Below are positions 7,472-12,750 of a stretch of DNA of 25,921 bases, piece by piece; position 1 is the first letter of the stretch; every line of letters starts with the position of its first letter. The position numbers and the translations under genes are program-made. Origin of the DNA: Moheibacter sp035515075 (GTDB lineage Bacteria > Bacteroidota > Bacteroidia > Flavobacteriales > Weeksellaceae); assembly GCA_035515075.1 (NCBI GenBank), contig DATJBZ010000004.1:1-25921 (forward strand). Reading direction: 5' to 3'. The notes below the pieces were generated by a model. That model was not told the DNA's origin. It did no database searches and was given only the letters and a program-made list of their open reading frames with translations.

Positions 7472-7963
7472 TTAATCCCATGGCCGATCTTCTAAAGTTG
7501 ATTTTATAAGCGCGATACCGCTTTGATTTTCGAAATCGTCAATCCATTTTTTCAATTTCAACTGATTCTCGGGCGTATGTGGTATTTTAACATTAATACT
7601 TGCTGGGAAAATATCTTCCTCATAAACATCCATGGAAATGCCTGACTCTACTTCTGCTAATCTCTTCGCTTCCTCTTTTGAAATATAATCTACATTTCCT
7701 GGCCCAAAACTCTCGGATAAATTACCATGAATAAATTCTAAGTCTTGGTCAGAAACAACATCATTTAAATAAACTATAAACACAATCGATTCTTGAACGA
7801 AAAAGTTTTCCAATATGCTTTCTGAAAAATCTTTCAGATGCTGCAATTGAGTTTCTACTGATTCTTTTGGCACAGCCTCTTGCGCCAATCCTTTGATATT
7901 CATCGCTAATAATAAAATAACAAATCCAGTAATTGAATATTTTTTTCTCATACTTTTCTTCAT
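7472..7963 (-). CDS. Stand-alone FtsX extracellular-domain-like protein, secreted or anchored
   Basis: The 163-residue protein has a basic N-terminus and one hydrophobic segment (about 10-26, ending GLAQ), so it is a signal peptide or anchor. Residues about 58-152 resemble the extracellular domain of the cell-division permease FtsX: a hydrophobic strand VFIVYLND, a DLEFIHGNL helix, DYISKEEAKRLAE, then FPASINVKI and a final helix before ENQSGI. The ISKEEA and PAS(I/F) signatures are what I recognise. The three further membrane helices of true FtsX are absent, so this is not the FtsEX permease. It may bind a peptidoglycan hydrolase or partner in the periplasm, which is inference. It lies downstream of the XRE regulator on the same strand. 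ATG 7951 is an alternative start. Confidence 0.72.
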   Translation of the reverse strand: MKKSMRKKYSITGFVILLLAMNIKGLAQEAVPKESVETQLQHLKDFSESILENFFVQESIVFIVYLNDVVSDQDLEFIHGNLSESFGPGNVDYISKEEAKRLAEVESGISMDVYEEDIFPASINVKIPHTPENQLKLKKWIDDFENQSGIALIKSTLEDRPWD

Positions 7964-7992
7964 AAATTCATCATTGAATTAACTTCTCCAAA

Positions 7993-8017
7993 GCATATTA
8001 TTTTAACTATAATATGC
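7993..8017. promoter_or_regulatory. Operator-like palindrome GCATATTAT-N7-ATAATATGC
   Basis: A perfect 9-bp inverted repeat with a 7-base spacer lies 30-54 bases upstream of the FtsX-like gene and 35 bases after the XRE regulator gene. No T-run follows it on either strand, so it is not a typical terminator. On the minus strand the arm nearer the FtsX-like gene runs into TATGCTTTG, close to a -7 box, as a repressor site would. Confidence 0.45.
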
Positions 8018-8052
8018 ATATCATTATCAATGTTTTAGAAATAAACGCATTT

Positions 8053-8301
8053 TCAATCTTGATCAATGAAATCAAATAGTTCTTTTATTGATACATTAAG
8101 AGCTTTTGCTATTTTTAACATTGTTGAAATCCGCATTTCTTGCCTTCCTTTTATATATTTCCGAAGGTTTTCCACATCCATATCAGCGTCATGAGCAACT
8201 TCTCTCGTTTTTAAATTTTTGTCTTTTATTATAAACTCTATTTTTTTCCCTAACTCAATAACTTCATCACTTATCTTTGTTTTTCTAATACGTTTTTTCA
8301 T
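8053..8301 (-). CDS. Small XRE-type helix-turn-helix regulator
   Basis: This 82-residue protein is essentially one Cro/C1-type DNA-binding domain. Residues about 29-75 read LKTREVAHDADMDVENLRKY followed by IKGRQEMRISTMLKIAKALN, where REVAHDADMDVENLRKYIKG is the helix-turn-helix and the last part is the usual IAKALNVSIKELF ending. The N-terminus is very basic (MKKRIRKTK). No effector domain is present, so it could be a stand-alone repressor or the antitoxin-like half of a pair, but no toxin is recognised beside it. It sits upstream of the FtsX-like gene on the same strand with a palindrome between them, and is divergent from the TM2-domain gene. Regulation of either neighbour is inference. Confidence 0.85.
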   Translation of the reverse strand: MKKRIRKTKISDEVIELGKKIEFIIKDKNLKTREVAHDADMDVENLRKYIKGRQEMRISTMLKIAKALNVSIKELFDFIDQD

Positions 8302-8352
8302 ATTGGAAAATTACCTTCGTCTAATTGCTTTATTGTGATTGAAAACAATCGG

Positions 8353-8382
8353 TTGCATTTAACTGATTTTGTTTTATATTTG
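8353..8382 (+). promoter_or_regulatory. Promoter TTG-N19-TATATTTG for the TM2 gene
   Basis: TTG at 8353-8355 is followed after exactly 19 bases by TATATTTG at 8375-8382. This is a full match to the Bacteroidetes -33/-7 consensus and is the best promoter in the window. It lies 20 bases before the ATG at 8403. TATATTT (8375-8381) and AAATATA (8386-8392) form an inverted repeat over the -7 box. Confidence 0.7.
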
Positions 8383-8402
8383 TTAAAATATAAAAACGTA
8401 CA

Positions 8403-8696
8403 ATGAATAAACATTATCTAAAATCTCAATATAAATCAACAGGAATGGCGTATCTCTTGTGGTTTTTTCTTGGAGTTCATTATGGCTATTTAGGTAAATG
8501 GGGACTCCAAATTTTATATTGGGTAACTTTGGCAGGTTTGGGAATTTGGTGGATTGTAGATTTATTTACGATTCCTGATAAAGTAAATAGTTATAATTTA
8601 AAAATATCTAAAAAAATAACTGAAATCGAGAAAAAAGAAAAAGAAGAAGAATATCATAAAAACATGACGCTCCTTTCTCAGATAAAAACAAAATAA
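8403..8696 (+). CDS. TM2 domain-containing membrane protein
   Basis: This 97-residue protein has a TM2 domain at about residues 12-62: two short membrane helices (MAYLLWFFLGVHYGYLG, then LQILYWVTLAGLGIWWIVDL) with the typical YLGKWGLQ turn between them and the family ending DLFTIPDKV. A lysine- and glutamate-rich tail (about 70-88) is probably helical or coiled coil and cytoplasmic. The TM2 family is widespread, and its role in bacteria is not established. It has its own strong promoter and is divergent from the XRE regulator. It may be the first gene of the AT-rich cluster with the two unrecognised genes that follow. Confidence 0.85.
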   Translation: MNKHYLKSQYKSTGMAYLLWFFLGVHYGYLGKWGLQILYWVTLAGLGIWWIVDLFTIPDKVNSYNLKISKKITEIEKKEKEEEYHKNMTLLSQIKTK

Positions 8697-8753
8697 TCGA
8701 TTAATAACCAATAAGATTGCAAACTAAACTTACATTTATTAAAATCAATTTAC

Positions 8754-9251
8754 ATGAGAAATTTTATAGAAATAATAACTTCTTTAATTATAGGAATAGC
8801 ATTAGGCTTTTTTTGTGGAATATACTTTGTAAAGAATTTTAACTTGACCAATTCAATTGATCAAAAAGAAATTAAAAAAGCTAAAAATCCTTATGAAGAT
8901 AAATTAACAATAGAAATAGAAGCTACTGGATATTTATCTGTTAATGTTTGGAAACCCTATATAGAATTCTACGTTACAAACATTTCAAATGAAGAAATTA
9001 ATGATTATATAGATTTTAAAGTTGATTTTATAGATCAAGATAATAATGAAAACTTAGGAAGTCCATCTAAAACAATTATATCTGGATATCAATCAATTCT
9101 ACCCAACGAAAAAAGATTAATTCAATTTCTACCGTTTATTGGAAAACATGGAGCTACAAAAAAAATGGAAGAGAAAAATGTAATAGCAAAATTTTATCTT
9201 GAAAACGCTTATATTGGTGAAACGCGAATTGAAAACAAAAGAATTAGATAA
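8754..9251 (+). CDS. Membrane-anchored protein with Ig-like domain, function unknown
   Basis: This 165-residue protein is not recognised. An N-terminal membrane helix (about 5-27, SLIIGIALGFFCGIYFV) is followed by a soluble beta-rich domain (about 48-165) with repeated strand patterns: KLTIEIEATGYLSVNVWKPY, EFYVTNISNEEI and IIEPNEKR-like loops. The layout recalls FxLYD-type beta-sandwich domains on an anchor, but I see no diagnostic motif. Codons are very AT-rich (many ATA, AGA, TTA and AAT), unlike the housekeeping genes nearby. The next gene starts two bases after its stop, so the two are translationally coupled and probably work together. Confidence 0.7.
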   Translation: MRNFIEIITSLIIGIALGFFCGIYFVKNFNLTNSIDQKEIKKAKNPYEDKLTIEIEATGYLSVNVWKPYIEFYVTNISNEEINDYIDFKVDFIDQDNNENLGSPSKTIISGYQSILPNEKRLIQFLPFIGKHGATKKMEEKNVIAKFYLENAYIGETRIENKRIR

Positions 9252-9253
9252 AC

Positions 9254-9829
9254 ATGAATAATAAATTAAGAACAGAAACTTTATTAACTTTCTTTTTTGG
9301 GAAATATAGTGATTACAAATTAACTGGTGTATATAGAGCTTTTCGTGATTTCAATCGAACTTTACGAACTAAAGAGTATGATAAAACTGAATACGAAAAC
9401 TTAAAGATTAAAACTTCAGAAATAATTGTAAATCAATTATCTTTTCTACTTACACATGAATTTTCCAACCAACAAGAATTTGATGATTTTCATAAACAAA
9501 TTTGTGATAATGTTAAAAACAATTGGAATCAACTTACTTACGGACAAATCCAAAAATGGATAAATATGACTTTAAAGTATTGGTTGATAATAGGAAAAGA
9601 ACATATTGATAATATTGAACTTAATTCAAAATGGTTTCATATTCCAATCGATAGCTTAATATTACTCGAATTTTTCTCAGAAAAATATCCTAAAATACCT
9701 TGGAGCAAAATAGATTATAAAATATATTTTGAGTATCAACTTCGTTTTAGAAAAAAACTTCTTCAAGGCGAAATTCCAATTATAAAAGAAACAGAAACAT
9801 TTAATAATTTATTGAAAAATATTACTTGA
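9254..9829 (+). CDS. Unrecognised 191-residue protein, coupled to the upstream gene
   Basis: The start ATG at 9254 lies two bases after the stop of the anchored Ig-like gene. The protein is soluble, rich in tryptophan and tyrosine and probably mostly helical. Visible blocks are LLTFFFGKYSDYKLTGVYRA, LTYGQIQKWINMTLKYWLI, WFHIPIDSLILLEFF and PKIPWSKIDYKIYFEYQLRF. The QKWINMTLKYW and HIPIDS blocks look like a conserved core, and similar arrangements feel familiar from uncharacterised bacterial proteins, but I cannot name a family. There are no zinc, nuclease or ATPase motifs. Base composition is very AT-rich like its partner, which suggests acquisition by transfer. It is convergent with the nucleoside phosphorylase gene 15 bases away. 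Confidence 0.7.
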   Translation: MNNKLRTETLLTFFFGKYSDYKLTGVYRAFRDFNRTLRTKEYDKTEYENLKIKTSEIIVNQLSFLLTHEFSNQQEFDDFHKQICDNVKNNWNQLTYGQIQKWINMTLKYWLIIGKEHIDNIELNSKWFHIPIDSLILLEFFSEKYPKIPWSKIDYKIYFEYQLRFRKKLLQGEIPIIKETETFNNLLKNIT

Positions 9830-9844
9830 TATTTTAAGACAAAT

Positions 9845-10717
9845 CTATTTCGTCAATTTCTCCAAAGCATACTGAATCATCGCATCAATCGTCTTTTTGG
9901 AATTTTGACTGAATGCTCCCAAAGCACGGTTGGCAACAATGCAATTCAAAGACATCGCCTCGTGTCCCATCATTTTGGACAAACCATAAATGCCCGAAGT
10001 TTCCATTTCAAAATTGGTCACACGGTGCCCATTGTGTGCAAAACTCGACAAGACCGCATTGATATCTTCTGGTGCTGGTTTCAAACGCAAAAAACGCCCT
10101 TGTGGACCATAAAACCCGTTGGCTGTAGCCGTAATTCCCGCAGTGGTTTGTTCGCTGGACAATAATTTCAATAATTCTTTTGAACCCTCCACAAAATAAG
10201 GTGTGGCTTTTTTCTCGTCCCAATCGGCGTGTTGCAAAAAGGCTTCGCCCAAATCCATCTCCATGATCGCTGCGCTATTTTCGTAAAAATGCATCAAGCC
10301 ATCAAAACCCAAACCGTGTGAACTCAACACCAAACTGTCCACAGGAATGTCCGCATGCAAAGCGCCTGAAGTCCCTAATCGTACGATTTTTAAAGATTGT
10401 AATTCATTTTTAGTTTCTCCAGTGGCTAAATCAATGTTCGCCAAAGCATCCAATTCACTCAACACAATGTCGATATTGTCCGTTCCCATTCCCGTAGAAA
10501 TCACCGTCATTCGTTGGTTGTTCAAAACTCCGGTATGGGTCACGATTTCTCTTTTTTGGGTTTGAAACTCAATGGTATCAAAATATTTGGACACTTCTTT
10601 GACGCGGTCAGGATCACCGACAGTGATGACCAAATTGGCCAAATGTTCCGGACGAATGTTGCAATGGTAAATGCTTCCGTCCTCGTTTAAAATCAATTCT
10701 GATGCTCTTTTGCTCAT
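9845..10717 (-). CDS. Nucleoside phosphorylase (uridine phosphorylase-like, PNP/UDP family)
   Basis: This cytoplasmic enzyme cleaves nucleosides with phosphate to a free base and ribose 1-phosphate, in nucleoside salvage. The 290-residue protein shows the PNP_UDP_1 family blocks: GDPDRV at 34-39 (phosphate site), STGMGTDN at 74-81, GTSGAL at 115-120, NGFYGPQGR at 200-208 (base-binding loop comparable to that of uridine phosphorylases), and NFEMET at 235-240, whose glutamate contacts the ribose. The ending is a short helix (MIQYALEKLTK). Whether it prefers uridine or a purine is not settled by the motifs. It is transcribed alone. A TAGCTTTG box (minus strand, 10737-10744) lies 19 bases before the ATG. 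Confidence 0.9.
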   Translation of the reverse strand: MSKRASELILNEDGSIYHCNIRPEHLANLVITVGDPDRVKEVSKYFDTIEFQTQKREIVTHTGVLNNQRMTVISTGMGTDNIDIVLSELDALANIDLATGETKNELQSLKIVRLGTSGALHADIPVDSLVLSSHGLGFDGLMHFYENSAAIMEMDLGEAFLQHADWDEKKATPYFVEGSKELLKLLSSEQTTAGITATANGFYGPQGRFLRLKPAPEDINAVLSSFAHNGHRVTNFEMETSGIYGLSKMMGHEAMSLNCIVANRALGAFSQNSKKTIDAMIQYALEKLTK

Positions 10718-10736
10718 TTTGTTCGGGTTTAAAGGC

Positions 10737-10744
10737 CAAAGCTA
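10737..10744 (-). promoter_or_regulatory. Putative -7 box (TAGCTTTG) for the nucleoside phosphorylase
   Basis: The minus strand shows an exact TAnnTTTG match 19 bases before the ATG. No clear -33 element is at the usual spacing. Confidence 0.45.
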
Positions 10745-10900
10745 AACAAAGTTCTTTTAGTGCCGATTTAAAATCCTATAAAATTTTTATTTCAAATGGG
10801 TTTCCAAGTAGTAAAAATGTGGCTTCATTTTGACCTATGCTTGATTGCTTTTCTCCATTTCCTATCCACTAAAAAACTATTTCAAAAATATCTCCTAAAT

Positions 10901-10924
10901 AAAAGTTAGCTTATTCTAACTTTT
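10901..10924. promoter_or_regulatory. Operator-like inverted repeat AAAAGTTAG-N6-CTAACTTTT
   Basis: Perfect 9-bp arms (10901-10909 and 10916-10924) lie just before the -7 box of the ZIP transporter and cover the -33 to -7 spacer. The GTTAG/CTAAC core recalls boxes bound by metal-dependent DtxR/MntR-family repressors. Regulation by metal is inference. Confidence 0.5.
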
Positions 10925-10927
10925 TAG

Positions 10928-10935
10928 TATGTTTG
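10928..10935 (+). promoter_or_regulatory. Putative -7 box (TATGTTTG) for the ZIP transporter
   Basis: An exact TAnnTTTG match lies 16 bases before the ATG at 10952 and starts three bases after the inverted repeat. A TTA sits at the -33 position inside the left arm of that repeat. Confidence 0.5.
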
Positions 10936-10951
10936 CCGAAACTATTGAACA

Positions 10952-11770
10952 ATGCTCGATTCAATCATCCACTATTTTGAAAGTATCTCACCCATATTGG
11001 CCGCTTTTTACGCTTCGTTATTCACTTGGTTTACCACGGCCTTGGGCGCCTCATTGGTGTTTTTCTTTAAAAAAATGAACCAAAACATTTTTGATGGCAT
11101 GTTGGGTTTTACAGGCGGCGTGATGATGGCTGCAAGTTATTTCAGTTTGTTGGCGCCAGCGATTGACATGAGCACACACGAAGGTCAAGTCAATATGTTG
11201 CCCATCGTATTGGGCTTTCTGTTCGGTGCTTTGTTCATTTATGGTTTGGACAAGATTTTGCCGCATTTGAACAAAAAGTACAAAACAGCATCAGACGAAA
11301 AATCCCCTTGGAAAAAAACGAGTTTGTTGACCTTGGCGATAACTTTGCACAACATTCCAGAAGGTTTGGCCATCGGCGTTTTGTTCGGCGGTGTAGCGGC
11401 AGGCATTCCTGAAGCCAGCATTGCAGCAGCAGTTACTTTGGCCATTGGCATTGCGATCCAAGATTTTCCGGAAGGCATTGCGGTTTCTATTCCTTTGCGA
11501 CGCATGGGCATGTCACGCAGAAAAAGCTTTTTTTATGGACAAGCTTCTGCCATCGTAGAACCGATTTTCGGTGTTTTGGGTGCTTTAGCGGTCCTATTTT
11601 TCACCGCAATTCTCCCCTTTGCTCTGGCTTTCTCCGCTGCTGCGATGATTTATGTCGTTTTGGTTGAAATCATTCCTGAAACCCAAAACAGAAACAGCAA
11701 AAACATTGGCATTGGTGGATTTATCGTGGGTTTTGTGGTCATGATGACTTTGGATGTGATATTTTCTTAA
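10952..11770 (+). CDS. ZIP family metal transporter, GufA subfamily
   Basis: This inner-membrane transporter takes up divalent metal, probably zinc, perhaps manganese or iron. It has 272 residues with about eight membrane helices and a polar cytoplasmic loop (about 108-122, KKYKTASDEKSPWKK). The binuclear metal site of GufA-type ZIPs is complete: HNIPEG at 133-138 (H133, N134, E137) and QDFPEG at 170-175 (Q170, D171, E174), matching the H/N/E and Q/D/E pattern known from BbZIP, with a late acidic residue in EIIPE. The ATG at 10952 fits the promoter box. The gene stands alone and its promoter is covered by a 24-base inverted repeat, which suggests control by a metal-sensing repressor. Confidence 0.92.
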   Translation: MLDSIIHYFESISPILAAFYASLFTWFTTALGASLVFFFKKMNQNIFDGMLGFTGGVMMAASYFSLLAPAIDMSTHEGQVNMLPIVLGFLFGALFIYGLDKILPHLNKKYKTASDEKSPWKKTSLLTLAITLHNIPEGLAIGVLFGGVAAGIPEASIAAAVTLAIGIAIQDFPEGIAVSIPLRRMGMSRRKSFFYGQASAIVEPIFGVLGALAVLFFTAILPFALAFSAAAMIYVVLVEIIPETQNRNSKNIGIGGFIVGFVVMMTLDVIFS

Positions 11771-11834
11771 AAAATTAATTCAAAATTTTTTACATCAAAA
11801 AAAGAAACTTAAACGATTTTAACAATTCAAATGG

Positions 11835-11856
11835 AATTCCCTAAAAATTCCCTAAA
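11835..11856. repeat. Two perfect tandem 11-bp repeats (AATTCCCTAAA), possible regulator site
   Basis: AATTCCCTAAA occurs twice back to back (11835-11845 and 11846-11856), upstream of the -7 box of the GLPGLI gene by about 40-60 bases. Two 11-bp direct repeats are the usual layout of sites bound by OmpR/PhoB-type response regulators. The link is inference. Confidence 0.45.
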
Positions 11857-11893
11857 TAACTGCTACAGCTAATGGCAGGTTGAATTTAAATTT

Positions 11894-11901
11894 TATATTC
11901 G
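11894..11901 (+). promoter_or_regulatory. Putative -7 box (TATATTCG) for the GLPGLI gene
   Basis: TATATTCG has one mismatch to TAnnTTTG and lies 18 bases before the ATG at 11920. It is flanked by repeated GAATTTAAA (11882-11890 and 11901-11909). Confidence 0.4.
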
Positions 11902-11919
11902 AATTTAAAATTAACAAAC

Positions 11920-12681
11920 ATGAGATACTTTACTTTTACTATTTTCGCACTTTTGTGTGCAGGATTTTTAAGTGCACAAGACGCTTTGGTCGTTGATTAT
12001 GAAATGTATACAAAAATCAATTTGGACGATTTACAACGCTCTTCCAATAGCCCTATATCCAACAAAGAATGGCAAGATGCTATGGAAGAAGCCATGGCAA
12101 AACCTTCGTATTACCAATTGACCTTAACACCTGAAGAATCGATCTATGAATATGTTGAGAAAATTGACAACCAACAAAAAGATGAAGGAAGACGCGTGAT
12201 GGTTCGTTTTGGAAGTCAAGGGAAATTGTACAAAAATCTGAATGAGAATTTAACTTTAAAAGAAGCCAATAATTTCAATAGCGATTATTTGATCAATGAT
12301 ACTATTGCCAACTACGATTGGAAAATCACCCGAGAAACCAAAGAAGTTTTGGGTTACGAAACAAGAAAAGCAACAGCAGTTGTCGATAGTACAAGATCGA
12401 TCACCGCTTGGTATGCGCCAAAATTGGCATTCAAAAATGGTCCTGAAAGTTTGAATGGCTTGCCAGGTTTAATTCTTCAAGCTGAAGTCATTCAATCGAA
12501 AAATAAAAACACACAAACCCAAACTTATACGGCCATTGCACTCAATGTAGGCAATGAGAAAACGAAAATTCAAAGGCCAAAAAAAGGTAAAAAAGTGACC
12601 AACCAAGAATTCAAAATTGCCATTGAAAAACAAATGGAAAAGATGAAAGAAATGCGTGGTGACGGCGTAGACAAAGATTGA
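11920..12681 (+). CDS. GLPGLI family protein
   Basis: This 253-residue exported protein has a signal peptide at about residues 1-19 (ends FLSAQ). The family name motif GLPGLI lies at 180-185, preceded by ITAWYAPKLAFKNGPESLNG, the family's standard lead-in. The tail is very lysine-rich and probably helical (about 215-253, RPKKGKKVTNQEFK and KQMEKMKEMRGDG). GLPGLI proteins are abundant in Bacteroidetes and of unknown function. The beta-barrel outer-membrane gene follows after 69 bases on the same strand, so the two are probably co-expressed. The two tandem 11-bp repeats upstream suggest regulation. Confidence 0.92.
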   Translation: MRYFTFTIFALLCAGFLSAQDALVVDYEMYTKINLDDLQRSSNSPISNKEWQDAMEEAMAKPSYYQLTLTPEESIYEYVEKIDNQQKDEGRRVMVRFGSQGKLYKNLNENLTLKEANNFNSDYLINDTIANYDWKITRETKEVLGYETRKATAVVDSTRSITAWYAPKLAFKNGPESLNGLPGLILQAEVIQSKNKNTQTQTYTAIALNVGNEKTKIQRPKKGKKVTNQEFKIAIEKQMEKMKEMRGDGVDKD

Positions 12682-12750
12682 TCTTTCTCTCCCCACTTTT
12701 GTAACAAATCACTACTTTTCATTACTAATCATGGTAAATCTTACTTATTC

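Noticed and set aside
8053..8301. Toxin-antitoxin pair with the XRE protein as antitoxin
   Set aside because: No neighbouring protein shows a toxin fold that I recognise; the FtsX-like gene is exported and the TM2 gene is divergent.
11771..11815. AT-only hairpin as terminator of the ZIP gene
   Set aside because: The stem is made only of A and T pairs and is weak; it is not distinguishable from AT-rich background.
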